Below are positions 1 through 9,886 of a stretch of DNA of 64,000 nucleotides, piece by piece. The stretch covers positions 246,001 to 310,000 of the forward strand of contig CAJNDS010000036.1 in NCBI GenBank assembly GCA_905221605.1, read 5' to 3'. The position numbers and the translations under genes are program-made. The notes beneath the pieces are model-generated. The model saw only the letters and a list, made by a program, of their open reading frames with translations, did not search any database and had not been told where the DNA came from. This stretch comes from Symbiodinium natans (taxonomy: Eukaryota > Sar > Dinophyceae > Suessiales > Symbiodiniaceae). Position 1 is the first letter of the stretch. Each line of letters opens with the position of its first letter.

Positions 1-338
1 AAGGAAAGAAAGAAATTAAAAAAAAAAACAACAAAATACAGAAATAAAGAAATGATAGAGAGAGAGAGAGGGAATAAGAAAGAGAGGGGGGCGGAGAGGG
101 CGGGGCTCCTTGCTTAAGGGTTATAGTACTTTGGGCAAGTTGCTGGGCATCCTAGAAAAGCGTGAAACATAAGAACCTAGGAATGAGATGGGTGCCTTTT
201 TCGGTTTAAAGAGGCTTGTGTAAGGCAACCTACACCCTGAAAAAAGGGAATAACAGCCTACTCTGGGTCCTAGTTTCTCGAAACCTAAAAGCTAGACCCT
301 AGACCTGACAAAAACAACCCGGAAATGCCCCACCCTGC
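1..338. other. Non-coding, GA-rich start and TIR-H copy
   Basis: A- and GA-rich low-complexity sequence (1-100) is followed by a TIR-H element (about 188-276: TTTTTCGGTTTAAAG near the left, CTACTCTGGGTCCTAG at the right). Similar copies lie at 45898-45976, 62888-62970 and 63488-63571. No exon seen. Confidence 0.6.
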
Positions 339-406
339 CTCATCCAAACGCTGAATGAGGCGAAGCTGGAGAGTCTCAACGCTCGCTGCCGTGCGGTCCC
401 GTTCCT
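339..406 (-). CDS. Exon, coiled-coil-like
   Basis: 68 nt, 2 nt then 22 codons, reading ERDRTAASVETLQLRLIQ and on to a GAG end. Hydrophobic spacing suggests coiled coil. Acceptor CTGAG, donor GAG|GC. The plus strand is also open here, so the strand rests on splice sites and neighbours. Confidence 0.55.
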
Positions 407-756
407 CTCAGAACGGCTTGCAAAAAATCAGAGGCTGTTTTGGGGGGCTTACCTGGGGTTTAGGGTTTAGGGTTTAGAGTTTGGGTTTACGGTTCGGGGT
501 TTAGGTGTACGTGTCTTTGGTAGTGCTGGGGTGCAAACTGCTGATTAATAGGGGGGATCGCAGATATGGCTTTGGAGGTAACTATTGACAGGTTTAGAGC
601 CTCGGATACATATTGACAGCAGTAGCAACAGTAGTACCAGGTCCTGGAACACGAAACCCTAAACTCTAAAACCGAAACTTTCCTAAACCCTAAACTCCAA
701 ACCCTGTTCCCTACGCCTACACCCTAAACCGAACCGTAACCCCTATAAACCCTAGC

Positions 757-828
757 CGCAGACGTCTCCAAGAAATCTTGAAAGTGTAGTTTGGCACTCT
801 CTCCTGCGGTTTGGATAGATGCGGAGAC
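757..828 (-). CDS. Exon, helical peptide
   Basis: 72 nt, 24 whole codons: VSASIQTAGESAKLHF... ending LETSA. Acceptor AGTAG, donor GCG|GCTAGG (GC type). Flanked by degenerate CCCTAAA. No family recognised. Confidence 0.55.
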
Positions 829-896
829 CTACTTGGTCTTTTCTCTTTTCTAGCCCTAAGCCCCGAACCCCTACATCCCAAACCCTAGGAGCCCAC

Positions 897-974
897 CAGA
901 ACTTCGAGAACTCGCAATATGGGAGTTTACGAACATAAGAGACCGCCAGTAGAGACCCCAAACAGTAGGATTGG
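897..974 (-). CDS. Exon, unknown protein
   Basis: 78 nt reading ...SYVRKLPYCEFSKF, donor TTCTG|GTGGGC, acceptor AAAAG. The frame continues into low-complexity sequence on both sides, so both ends are soft. Confidence 0.4.
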
Positions 975-1719
975 CTTTTCATAAGGACCCTAATCAGGTA
1001 CCCCCACTTTCGGAGACCCCCATGTAGGGTTTTGGGGTCTAAGGTTTCGTTTGACTTGGTCTACATTTTGCGCTGGAGAACGCTTTCCCTACACCCCCCT
1101 TAACCCTAAACCCTCCAAACCCCCCCCCCCCCCCCAACCCGTAATATAAGCCACCCTAGTCCGGGCCTAAGCAACTAAACGACCCTAACAACTCTGAAGC
1201 CCTACAAGGGGTCTGAGGAGGTTTCGGGGTGTTGAGGGCCTGGTTTAGGGATAAGTTTAAGGTGTGAAAGGCTTTGGGCTTTTCAGAGTTTGTGGTTTAG
1301 GGCTATAGGGCCTAGGGTTTAGGGGGTTTCAAGGCTTCGGGTTTAGGGTTATGGCTTGAGGTGCTTAGGGGCTGAATACCCTAGCCCAAAAAAGGTTAAC
1401 CTTTGATTAATTATTCTTAATAATATTCTTAATAAGATATTCTATATAACCAAAAAAGGTTAAAGCGCGACGTGTGCACAGCAACCAAAAAGGTTAAAGG
1501 TGACCTATCCGGCACCTACTTGGAGGTTCACGGTACTGATTATCCAATTGTAACTGTACTTATAACTGTGCATATAACCATAGTAGGGCACTTGCAGTAA
1601 GGAGCTTATAAATGGGCTATAAGTACAGTTATGATTGGTTAATCAGTACCCCTAAACCTTAAACCCTAAACCCTAAACCCAAAACCCTAAACCCTAATTG
1701 GTTAAGAAGCACCATGAAC
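975..1719. other. Intron-like: poly-C, TIR-I and TIR-C elements
   Basis: Contains a poly-C run (about 1120), a TIR-I copy (about 1368-1513, arms with AAAAAGGTTAA) and a TIR-C copy (1518-1719, CTTGGAGGTTCACGG to CACCATGAAC). The TIR-C copy has a CCCTAAA array (about 1651-1696) inside its right arm. No exon seen. Confidence 0.6.
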
Positions 1720-1806
1720 CGGGAGGGTATCGCTTGCCTCTTGGAACTGCGACTGCAATTGTGTGGACATTACGCCGCTTTGCGCATCTGAGCGCTGCAT
1801 CATGGC
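1720..1806 (-). CDS. Exon, Gln/Ser-rich helical; donor from TIR-C
   Basis: 87 nt, 29 whole codons: AMMQRSDAQSGVMSTQLQ... ending SDTLP. Acceptor CGACAG; the donor CCG|GTTCATGG is the terminal repeat of the adjacent TIR-C element. Coiled-coil-like composition. Also written GC-rich against an AT-richer flank. Confidence 0.7.
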
Positions 1807-2457
1807 CTGTCGCCGCAGGGTTTTAGGGTTTAGGGTTTAAGGAGATTCATCGGAGGGAACACCTATGGGGGTTTATCCAAAGAAGGGTCCCCTAATACCA
1901 ACCCACATGGTAGGATTCCCTTATGACAAGGGTTGCTGTAGAAATCTATGCTAGAACCAAAAAAAGGAGGCAAAAGGGTGTTTCCTTGAAGGGGCTTCGG
2001 GCTTAGTGAAGACAGGATCTTTGTGAGGACTACGCTTGGGGTATTCAGGGGTGATCTGATACTCTATTCACCTACAGCTTCTAAGTGGAGAATATATGAG
2101 CTACTCATTGCGAGACATGTCTCCTACATTGTGGGAAGCCCGACACCCCCAAAACCCTCCGGTAAGACCGTCGCAGCTTGACGGAGGGAGTGGAGCGCAC
2201 AATAGGGGAGATTCTGGGTGATGCGACAAAGACCTGAAGTACCTGACCTTGCACATGCTGTATGCTTTAAACCACTAAACGCCGTGTAAGCCCAAGCCCT
2301 GCACTCTGGACCCAGTAAGCACCGTAATATAGGGGTCTTAATACTTATAATAGGGTTTTGGGGGTTATTATAGTAGAGTTATAAAGGGACTATAAGGGAA
2401 TACTATTAGTAATTATTCCGACCCCTATTGCCAACTCCGACAATCCCCCAACGCCGC
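1807..2457. other. Intron-like: TIR-J and TIR-D elements
   Basis: Holds a short TTTAGGG stretch, a TIR-J copy (about 1861-1932, arms with GGGTCCCCTAATA / TAGGATTCCCTTA) and a TIR-D copy (about 2330-2428, AATAGGGTTTTGGGGGTTATTA to TAATTATTCCGACCCC). No clear exon. Confidence 0.55.
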
Positions 2458-2525
2458 CTCAGTGCTCGACAGCTTCTGCGTCAACTTGTGCTGAAGGTCC
2501 CCGATGTTGCGGAACTGCTGCGCCT
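2458..2525 (-). CDS. Exon, coiled-coil-like
   Basis: 68 nt, same length and phase as the exon at 339-406. Reads AQQFRNIGDLQHKLTQKL... ending SSTE. Acceptor GGACAG, donor GAG|GC; the frame stays open a few codons further (AAL), so the 3' end may be lower. Strong heptad pattern. Confidence 0.65.
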
Positions 2526-2734
2526 CTGTCCGACCCTAAACCCTACACCCTACACCCCAAACCCCAAACCCCAAACCCCAAACCCTAAACCCTAAACCCT
2601 AAACCCTAAACCCTAAACCCTAAACTAAACCCTCTGGCTGAAAGAGTCAGCTAGGGGAGGCTCTTGGCATGATCAGGGAGACGCAGTTGAAGGTTCATGC
2701 GTACTTGTAAGGAGGGTTCGCATTACCCTAAATA

Positions 2735-2876
2735 CGGTGGGGCCCCCTTACTATAATAACTGTGGCTAAGGGACTTATAACCTAATTTAGGGTCCTTATA
2801 ACCCAATTTAGGGCCCTTATAACCCAATTTAGGGCCCTTATAACTCTACTTCTAACTAAGGGGCCCCACCCTGTAT
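2735..2876. mobile_element. TIR-M element with 21-bp modules
   Basis: Ends GGTGGGGCCCCCTTA and TAAGGGGCCCCACC are inverted repeats. The middle has a 21-bp module (ACCCAATTTAGGGCCCTTATA) twice after a diverged copy. A second copy of the element lies at 33235-33354 with one module. Confidence 0.8.
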
Positions 2877-3050
2877 ACAACCACGTATACTTGTCGTTGC
2901 ACTACATGGGGATACTTCTAACCCTATTTACAGCTTACACTTAAAACTCCAAGTAGGGGTGGTTCTGGCTAACTCCTCAAACTCCCTAAACCCTAAACCC
3001 TAAACCCTCAACCCCAAACGTTCCGAAACCCTAAACCTCAAAACTGCAAC

Positions 3051-3107
3051 CTTGCTTGCCTGATCCTCCAGCTGCTGGGTCATTTGCGCTTCCATGAAGT
3101 CCACCTG
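3051..3107 (-). CDS. Exon, coiled-coil-like
   Basis: 57 nt, 19 whole codons: QVDFMEAQMTQQLEDQA then SK. Acceptor TATGAG, donor AAG|GTTGCAG. CCCTAAA lies on the left and TTTAGGG on the right, the common orientation around exons here. Confidence 0.7.
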
Positions 3108-3646
3108 CTCATAGGACGAAACCCAAGCTCCAAACCCCTAACACCCCTCGGACCTAACAAATCCGGTTTAGGGTTTAGGGTTTAGGGTTTAGGCTTTAGG
3201 GTTTAGGGTTTAGGGACCTATAGACCCACACTTCCCAAGTAAGGCATTCAGCAGCCCTCCCCCCCACACGTGCGACGACCCGACTTAGGGGTTAGGGTTC
3301 GGGTTTGTGGGTTTAGGGTTTAGGGTTTAGGGTTTAGGGTTTAGGGTTGAAGGAGAGGGTTGCCATCTGAGCTTGCCTGTGGAGAAGGGTGTCTAGAACA
3401 AAACAGCTCCCTCATAGAAATCTCGAAGCAGACCCCCCCCCCCCACTAAGCACCCCACGCGAACCCCTGCTATGAACCCCCCCCCCCCCAAAACAAAAAA
3501 AAAAAAAACACCTAAATCCCAAAACCATAAACCCCTCCCCTAAACCCTAAACCCTCACCCCCTCCCCCAAACCCCAAACCCCAAGCCCTAAGCCCTAAAC
3601 CCTCCCAAAAACGACCCCCCCCACCCCCCCCTCCCCCCAAATGCGC

Positions 3647-3682
3647 CTTGGACTCCAGAGCCGACACCTTGGACAGCTTGGC
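3647..3682 (-). CDS. Small exon, coiled-coil-like
   Basis: 36 nt, 12 codons AKLSKVSALESK. Acceptor CGCCAG, donor AAG|GCGCAT (GC type). Flanked by poly-C/CCCTAAA on the left and TTTAGGG on the right. Confidence 0.6.
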
Positions 3683-3930
3683 CTGGCGATGGTCGGGTTT
3701 TCGGTTTAGGGTTTAGGGCTTTGGGGTTTTGGGGTTTAGGTTCAGGGTTTAGGGTGAAGTGTTTAGGGTTGAGGTTTAAGGGTTTAGGGTTTAGAGTTTA
3801 GGGTTTAGGGCTTATAGGGTTTACGGTCAAGGGATTAAGGCTTGGAGTGTTTAAGAGTGGTTTCGGATCTGTAGAGGGTTTCTTGGAGGGTTAGGGGTTG
3901 GGTTTGCCTAAACTCTGGTAAAACACAAGC

Positions 3931-3974
3931 CCTGCGGACCAAAGCAGAGTCTGAACAGCGGAATCTGACGAGGC
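3931..3974 (-). CDS. Small exon
   Basis: 44 nt, reads ASSDSAVQTLLWSA. Acceptor AGAACAG, donor AGG|GCTTG. The longer minus frame 3835-4017 covers the same bases in another frame and also looks open, so the choice of frame is provisional. Confidence 0.45.
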
Positions 3975-4122
3975 CTGTTCTTAGTATGTTTTTTGCCTTT
4001 GTTGCTTCCATTCTCATACATTACTTAAGGTATGTTGTTGATTAATTTGTTTATTCTTCCTGTTCCGTCATTTTTTGCCTTTTTTTGGGGAAGGGGTGCT
4101 GGCAAATCCTTCATCCCAAAAC

Positions 4123-4172
4123 CCTGTACGAATTGGGGATTGTATTGCCAGCATCTCCAAAAGGACAGTCCG
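4123..4172 (-). CDS. Small exon, helical
   Basis: 50 nt, reads RTVLLEMLAIQSPIRT. Acceptor GCCCCAG, donor ACAGG|GTTTTG. The acceptor is preceded by a C-rich tract. Confidence 0.65.
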
Positions 4173-4608
4173 CTGGGGCTTGGGGGGTTGAAGAAAGCTT
4201 GCCCTTTAGGGTTTGGGGTTTACGGTTTAGGGTTTAGGGTTTGGGGTTTACGGTTTAGGGCTCTTGGTCTCGAAGTCTCAGGGCCTTGTACTACCACAGG
4301 GGGCTCTGTGGCCCGTGCGATGTGTGGGACTTTGAGGGTCAAATCCTTTCGCCCTTGATTCGGGAAAGTAGCTAAAACCCAAAGGTTTAGGGTTTAGTGT
4401 TTTAAGGGCCTTTTTGGGTTCCCTAAAGCCCTCAACCCCAAACCCCATATGTTTCTTATGGGACTAGCTGCGCCCTCTGTGTCAGGGCGCCCCTATGGTA
4501 ACACAAGGCCCTGAAACTTAGAGACCAAGAGCCCTAAACCGTAAACCCCAAACCCTAAACCGTAAACCATTTCTTGGGGAACAACTGTGCTCTCTGTGTC
4601 AGGGCAAC

Positions 4609-4650
4609 GCGTCGTTGCACCTCCAGGGTCGCCAAGCGCGTGCGCTGCAT
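4609..4650 (-). CDS. Small exon, coiled-coil-like
   Basis: 42 nt, 14 codons MQRTRLATLEVQRR. Acceptor TTGGGCAG, donor CGC|GTTGCC. The open frame runs upstream (LETLRIGQ) and downstream (VALTQ), so the exon may be longer. Confidence 0.6.
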
Positions 4651-4853
4651 CTGCCCAATGCGCAGAGTTTCAAGAGAAGGGGGGGGGGGGGGCTTAGGGT
4701 TTAGGGTTTAGGGTTCGGGTTCAAGGTGTTAGGGTTCTAGTTGGGGGGCGGGGGGGGGGGGATCGTTCTCAACCCTAAGCCCCGAACCCTAGACCCTTCA
4801 TAAACCCTAAACCCTAAACACTAAACCCTAAACCGCAACTCTGGGATTCACAC

Positions 4854-4912
4854 CTGCTTGAGGCTCTAAGCCGCCATGCTTGAATATCAAGCTCGGCACA
4901 GGCAGAATGCCT
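4854..4912 (-). CDS. Exon, coiled-coil-like
   Basis: 59 nt, reads RHSACAELDIQAWRLRASS. Acceptor TTAGAG, donor AG|GTGTGAA, a good GT donor. Confidence 0.65.
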
Positions 4913-5223
4913 CTCTAAATCAGGAGTTTAGGGGTTTTGGGGCTTAGGGTTTAGAGTCAGGGGCTTCGAGTTTGAGGGTTGCCCTAAACCCTACACCCTA
5001 AACCCTAAACCCTAGAAGCCCAAAACGCTAAACCTCTCAAGATTGGGGTGTGAAGGCTTGGTTCAGGCCACGCGGGAGGCCACCGGCGGTCTAGGGTTAA
5101 GTACCGCATGGGTTTAGGGGCCTAGGGGTTTAGGGGTTTGCTGTTTAGGGTTTAGGGTTTAGGGTTTAGGGATTTAGGGGTTTAGGGTTTAGGACTTAGG
5201 GTTGAGGGCTCAAGGGAAGCTAC

Positions 5224-5252
5224 TGCATTTCCTTTAGCATCCAATCCAGCAA
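5224..5252 (-). CDS. Small exon beside a TIR-C copy
   Basis: 29 nt, reads LLDWMLKEM. Acceptor CTTGAAG, donor GCA|GTAGC. A degenerate TIR-C element (about 5270-5440) lies just upstream in the transcript. Confidence 0.5.
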
Positions 5253-5638
5253 CTTCAAGGCCAGCAATTAGAGGTTCATGGGTAGGTAGAAGTGGGCCCA
5301 AATAATATGAGAGGTCTTTCAATTAGGATCCCTTTATAGGTCTCCAAAATAGTACGAGACCCTTGTAATTAAAAAGGCACCCCAAAGGGACCCTAATTTT
5401 GATAACTACCCATATGGTTAATTGCCTGACTTAGAACTACCAAGAACCTCCAAGCATAGCCCAAGAACTCCTACTCTTAGCTCAGGAATTCGCCATACAG
5501 CGTAATAGGCATCCTTGTCTAGCTTCAATATTCCTCAATGAAGGGGCTCCAGAGCTCTACTCCGTAGCTCGCTTATTGTAGTTTACTCGCTTTCAAATAA
5601 GGGCCCCCACAGATTTCCCCCAAGCCCATGTACAGGAC

Positions 5639-5675
5639 TTGCCTCCTTGTCGTAGCTGGATGCCCGTAGCCTCGT
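5639..5675 (-). CDS. Small exon
   Basis: 37 nt, reads TRLRASSYDKEA. Acceptor TTGTTAG, donor GCAA|GTCCTG. Confidence 0.5.
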
Positions 5676-5798
5676 CTAACAAAATTGTTAAAGTCAGGAT
5701 CACGGCCCTGAACCCCAAACCCTGAACCCTAGCGCTAAACCCTCAACCCTGAGCCCTAAACCAAAACCCCTCTGAAACCTCAGCCCTATGCCCCGTAC

Positions 5799-5834
5799 CT
5801 TTCAGCTCCAAGATGCACACGAAACTAAAGGAGC
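5799..5834 (-). CDS. Small exon
   Basis: 36 nt, reads SFSFVCILELK. Acceptor CAGCAG, donor AAAG|GTACGG. Confidence 0.5.
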
Positions 5835-6227
5835 CTGCTGGGCCTAAACTCACAACCCGAGGCCCTAAAAACCTCAAGATCCTCACTCCAGGCCTCTAGG
5901 GGCTGCACCTTTGGACCCTTAAGGGTTTAGGGTTTGCGGTTTAGGGTTTAGGGTTTGGGGTTTAGGGTTGGCTCTGTCAGTGTTCTACTGAAGTGTAGAC
6001 AATAGTTAAACCCTATAGACCTTAAACCCTGTGGTCAGTTCTCCGGGTTGTGGTTAGCTTGCTAGGGGCAAAAAGGGTTAACTTTGGGCTTCTTGGGGCT
6101 TGAAATCCAAGAAAAATGGTTAAACGAAAGGATACAAACCCAGCGTTTAACTAAGTTATAGAACCTCCTTAGCCCTAATCTCTAACCCTAAAACCTATAA
6201 ACCCAAAACCTGGCCATGTGTTGCACC

Positions 6228-6400
6228 CTTGGGTTTGTTGGGAACCTTTTTCAAGATCCTTAAGGTAGTATAAGGGCACCCTAAACCCTAAACCCTAAAC
6301 CCTAAACCCTAAACCCTAAACCCTAAACCCTAAACCCTAAACCCTAAGCATATTAGGAGTATGTTCAGAGGATCCTCTAGGGGTACAACCTTAGGGGTAG
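6228..6400. mobile_element. Insertion carrying CCCTAAA array, flanked by duplicated exon edge
   Basis: Between two near-identical 22-23 bp direct repeats (6206-6227 and 6401-6423, AAAACCTGGCCATGTG...) sits a 173-bp segment with a CCCTAAA array (6279-6346) in its middle. The right repeat is the end of the exon at 6406-6492, so this looks like an insertion with target-site duplication. Confidence 0.7.
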
Positions 6401-6405
6401 AAAAC

Positions 6406-6492
6406 CTGGCCATGTGCTGCACCATGTTCTGGACGCCCTTGCTTTTCTTCTCGATGCTTGCCAGGTGTTTCTGGCGACTGGCCAACAGCTGG
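6406..6492 (-). CDS. Exon, coiled-coil-like
   Basis: 87 nt, reads QLLASRQKHLASIEKKSK then GVQNMVQHMA. Acceptor GTCTCAG, donor GCCAG|GTTTTC. Its last 18 nt and the first intron bases are repeated at 6206-6227. Confidence 0.75.
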
Positions 6493-6529
6493 CTGAGACG
6501 GTTTAGGGTTTAGGGTTTAGGGTTTAGGC

Positions 6530-6584
6530 TGGGAGGCGCTGCGGCTTTGCCAGCTGCCCACCAGGAAGTGAACAATAGAACCTC
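6530..6584 (-). CDS. Exon, unknown
   Basis: 55 nt, reads EVLLFTSWWAAGKAAAPP. Acceptor GTTCCAG, donor CCCA|GCC (GC type, uncertain). Confidence 0.5.
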
Positions 6585-6781
6585 CTGGAACTCTATAAAC
6601 CTTAAGACCTGAACCCTAAGCCCAAAACCCTAGAGAGATCCTAAACCTGGTACCATAAATCTTAGACCCTTGCATCCTAAACCCTAAATCCTAAACCCCT
6701 GAAACCCCAAACCCAAAGCTTTCAGGAGCCCCTCGGGGGCCTCAAACTCCAAGTGCAAAAGCCCTAAGCACTCGGCCCAAC

Positions 6782-6837
6782 CCCTTGCTTTCGGGACTTC
6801 ACCCAAGTCCTGGTACAGGACAACAGGGTGGGCTCCA
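6782..6837 (-). CDS. Exon, unknown
   Basis: 56 nt, reads GAHPVVLYQDLGEVPKAR. Acceptor CTAAG, donor AGGG|GTTGGG. Confidence 0.55.
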
Positions 6838-7010
6838 CTTAGGGCATGTTGTTTAGGGTTTAGGGTTCAGGGTTCCGGGCTTAGGCTGAGGAATCAGGTC
6901 TGTGCAGGTACAGAGAAGGAGCTTTCACAACCAGCCCTGAACCCCAAGCCCTGGACCCCAAACCCTGAGCCCTCTGCCCTGAGCTCTATAGGCCCTAAAC
7001 CCTAAACTTT

Positions 7011-7108
7011 GCATGTCCCCCCTTATGCTACCCGTCCTTAATAGGGATTATTAGAGGGGCTTTCTAGAGTCCCTATCAAGGACTACTAGTATAAGGGGGC
7101 ACATCCGA
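7011..7108. mobile_element. TIR-A element
   Basis: Inverted ends GCATGTCCCCCCTTATGCTA and CTAGTATAAGGGGGCACATCC, with TCCTTAATAGGGATTA inner arms. Same family as copies at 19134, 21185, 26939, 36550, 43001, 47831 and 53372. Confidence 0.8.
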
Positions 7109-7143
7109 AGCCTAAACCCCTAAACCCCTAAACCCCAGAAAAC

Positions 7144-7192
7144 CTCTGTTGCTGGTGAGGCTCTCTTCCTGCAGCTCTCGAAAAGGCGCTGC
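7144..7192 (-). CDS. Exon, coiled-coil-like
   Basis: 49 nt, reads AAPFRELQEESLTSNR. Acceptor GTGCCAG, donor AGAG|GTTTTC. Sits between a TIR-A element (left) and degenerate telomere repeats (right). Confidence 0.65.
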
Positions 7193-7462
7193 CTGGCACA
7201 GGCAGGCTCCAGAGCTCGCGGGTTAGGGATGGAGAGGTTTCCCGGTACGGATTGCAAAAAAAGATCTGCAACCCTGAGCCCTAAGCCCGCCATTAAGGCT
7301 AGAGCCACTTAGGGACGAGGTACTTGCACCCTAAACCCTAAACCCCTAAACCCTAAACCCCAAATCTCAAATATCTCAACCCTCAACTCCAACGAAGCCG
7401 CCCTGAGCCAAACCGGAATCGATGCAAACCTTTGGCCCTTCCTAACTCACCCTCGGGTTTAG

Positions 7463-7588
7463 GGTTGGTTTAGGGTTTAGGGTTTAGGGTTTAGGGTTTA
7501 GGGTTTAGGGTTTAGGGTTTAGGGTTTAGGGTTTGGGGTTTGGGGTTTGGGGTTTGGGGTTTGGGGTTTGGGGTTTGGGGTTTGGGGC
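7463..7588 (+). repeat. TTTAGGG array turning into TTTGGGG array
   Basis: About nine TTTAGGG heptamers are followed without a break by about eight TTTGGGG heptamers. The variant is confined to one block. Confidence 0.9.
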
Positions 7589-7615
7589 TCAACACGAAAC
7601 CCTAAACCACCATTT

Positions 7616-7858
7616 GCCTAAGAACCCTAACAAAAAAGTAATGTACTCTTGCTTCTAAGGGTAATATCGGGGCCATTCTCTTGTATTTATTTGAAGGTTC
7701 TTAAGCAAGTAGCAGTTAACCCTCCTTGAACCCTAAGCCCTAAACTCTACACTCCCCAAGGGTCCGCGTACCCATGTAGTATGCACTTGGACCTTGAAGC
7801 AGTAGCTTTAGGGCCCAACCAAATATATACCATACGGGTAATTCATGGACCCTTAGGA
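7616..7858. mobile_element. TIR-G then TIR-E elements
   Basis: TIR-G copy (about 7616-7708): TTTGCCTAAGAACCC and GTTCTTAAGCAAGTAG ends. TIR-E copy (about 7751-7858): GGGTCCGCGTACCCATG and TTCATGGACCCTTAGG ends. No exon between 7204 and 8158. Confidence 0.65.
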
Positions 7859-8150
7859 ACCCTAAACCCTAAACCCTAGCCCTAAACCCTAAACCCTAAA
7901 CCCTAAACCCTAAACCCTAAACCCTAAACCCTAAACCCTAAACCCTAAACCCTAAACCCTAAACCCTAAGCCCTAAGCCCTAAGCCCTAAACCCTAGCCG
8001 TAAACCCTAAACCCCAAACCCCAAACCCCAAAACCTCCAAAACCCCAAGAACCCTAAACCCTAAACCCTAAACCCTAAACCCCAAGAACCCTAAACCCTA
8101 GCCTTAAACCCTAAACCCCAAACCCAAAACCCCAAGAACCCTAAACCCTA
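7859..8150 (-). repeat. Long CCCTAAA array with variants
   Basis: About 290 bp of CCCTAAA units, near perfect over 7860-7965, then CCCTAAG, CCCCAAA and other variants toward 8150. The exon at 8159 starts immediately after, and the opposite orientation (TTTAGGG) follows that exon. Confidence 0.95.
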
Positions 8151-8158
8151 AGTGCAGC

Positions 8159-8236
8159 CCTGACGTTGGCGCCTCGGTGAGTCGCTTGAGAGCCTGCTCG
8201 GCGACGTCCCCCCGATCCTTGGGAGCCCCAAGGTGG
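8159..8236 (-). CDS. Exon between opposed telomere arrays
   Basis: 78 nt, reads HLGAPKDRGDVAEQALKR then LTEAPTS. Acceptor CCCCAG, donor AGG|GCTGC. It forms a GC-rich island with CCCTAAA on the left and TTTAGGG (8241-8300) on the right. Confidence 0.7.
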
Positions 8237-8483
8237 CTGGGGTTTAGGGTTTAGGGTTTAGGGTTTAGGGTTTGTTGTATAGGGTTTAGGGTTTAGGGTT
8301 CAGGGTTTCAGGAGTTTGGGGTATAGGGTTCAGGGTTCAGGGTTTAGGGTTTAGGGCTTGCGGTTCTGAAGTAGGAGTTCAGGGCTTAGGCCTAAGTTCT
8401 TCGGGCTAAGCGTTGAAGAGCTATATTTGTCGGGCTTAGACTTTAGAAAATACAGGTTAGGGGGTTTATCCTTACTATTTCAC

Positions 8484-8517
8484 GATGGTACGACACAAGC
8501 TTCTCAATCGAGGCTGT
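8484..8517 (-). CDS. Small exon
   Basis: 34 nt, reads TASIEKLVSYH. Acceptor ACCTCAG, donor CATC|GTGAAATAG. Confidence 0.55.
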
Positions 8518-9002
8518 CTGAGGTTTAGGGCTTCGGGCCGCGGGCGTCTCGAAACACCTTCCGAAATCCTGCGCCCGAAGCCCTAAACTCAAAACCCCAA
8601 ACCCTAAGCCCTAACCCACCCTAAACCACAGAAGCCACTAAACCAAATGGGGGTTTCCGAAATTAGGGTTCTTGGGATCCTTATGAGGGAATCCTACCAT
8701 TAGGGGGACTACATTCGGGGTCCCTGATTTTGCCCTAAACCCCAAACCCGAAACCTAAACCCTACACCCTAAATCCTACACCCTAAACCCCCACATATTC
8801 AAACGGGACAAAGCCTAACTGATTCGAGTTCTACATCTGCAAATTCACCCGGGTGAAAAAAACAAAGAAAAGGGAGCCTGAAACCTAAGCAATAAAACCC
8901 TAAAGCCTAAACCCTATAACCCATAACCCTAAACCCTAAACCCCCAGTTGACTGGGATCCGAGGTCCCGGCAGACTGGCCCTCCCAAACGATCCGCTCTA
9001 AC

Positions 9003-9043
9003 CTGGGACCGGATGCTTCCTCTGACATCGAAGGGAAGGCCAT
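9003..9043 (-). CDS. Small exon
   Basis: 41 nt, reads GLPFDVRGSIRSQ. Acceptor GTCATAG, donor CCCAG|GTTAGAG. The frame remains open for another 15 codons beyond the donor. Confidence 0.5.
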
Positions 9044-9130
9044 CTATGACCAATCCCTCTAGGGTTTATTTAGGCTTTAGGAGCCTAGCGTTTATGTTTA
9101 GGGTTTAGGAATTAGGGCTTAGGGCTACTT

Positions 9131-9227
9131 GGAGGTTCATGGGCATTTATAAGTGGGGTTGTAAGTAGGGTAACGGGTTATAACCTGGTACTGACAACCC
9201 TACTTACAAGTACCCATGAACCTTCAA
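9131..9227. mobile_element. TIR-C element
   Basis: Near-intact copy: CTTGGAGGTTCATGGGC at the left and GTACCCATGAACCTTCAA at the right, with inner arms around GTAAGTAGGGTAAC / CCCTACTTAC. Confidence 0.85.
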
Positions 9228-9346
9228 AAAACCCCTAGCGGCCTTTTAGATGACAAGGCTTTCGCGGGGGTGGTAGGGAGGGGCGTCTAGGGTCCGTACC
9301 CTAGCCCCTCGACCCTCAACCCCTTAACCCTGTCAAGGGGTCTTAC

Positions 9347-9371
9347 TAAGGCGCAGATGAGGTCCCCATGC
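9347..9371 (-). CDS. Microexon
   Basis: 25 nt, reads AWGPHLRL. Acceptor TTGTAG, donor TTA|GTAAGA, close to a canonical eukaryotic donor. Confidence 0.45.
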
Positions 9372-9783
9372 CTACAAACTAGCAGCGTGCAATCCCCCAC
9401 TCCCTACATGTCGGGTTCAGGGTTCAGGGTTCAGGGTTGGGAGGAAATCTTCCAGGGTCCGCAAGGGAGAGGGGATCATGGGAGGTACGTAGGTACCTGG
9501 GAACCTCAGGGAAGCTTGGGGAGACGTAGGGAGTAGTGTAGGGAACTTGGGTTACATCCCCCCCTTGAACCCCCCTCCCTTCAGGACCCTTGGGCCCTGC
9601 GAGTCGCCATGCGAAACCCGAACCCTAAGTCACTGGTCTAAGTTGGGGTTTAGGGTAGCCCGAAGGCCCGCAGCCTAGGTCCCTTTGGAGTTGGAAAAAG
9701 GAGGGCTGGCGCCCACTTCTTTTCTTCAGGAATCTAGCCTTCGCACTTTGATCTTCGACTTTTCTGGCTCACCTCAACTTCAC

Positions 9784-9823
9784 CTTTCTTTGATCTTCAC
9801 ATTTTAAGTTCGCTCTCTTTTGT
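9784..9823 (-). CDS. Small exon, charged
   Basis: 40 nt, reads QKRANLKCEDQRK. Acceptor TCGTAG, donor AAAG|GTGAAG. The surroundings repeat GAAGATCAAAG-like words. Confidence 0.5.
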
Positions 9824-9855
9824 CTACGATCTCCATTCCACGATGTCGCCCTAGC

Positions 9856-9886
9856 GCAAGCCCAGCACCACATCGGCTGCTTCTGG
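9856..9886 (-). CDS. Small exon
   Basis: 31 nt, reads PEAADVVLGL. Acceptor CTGCCAG, donor TTGC|GCTAGG (GC type). Confidence 0.45.

Noticed and set aside
7859-8150. A true chromosome end
   Set aside because: Arrays occur in both orientations throughout, with coding islands on both sides, and none reaches a window edge as a continuous tract.
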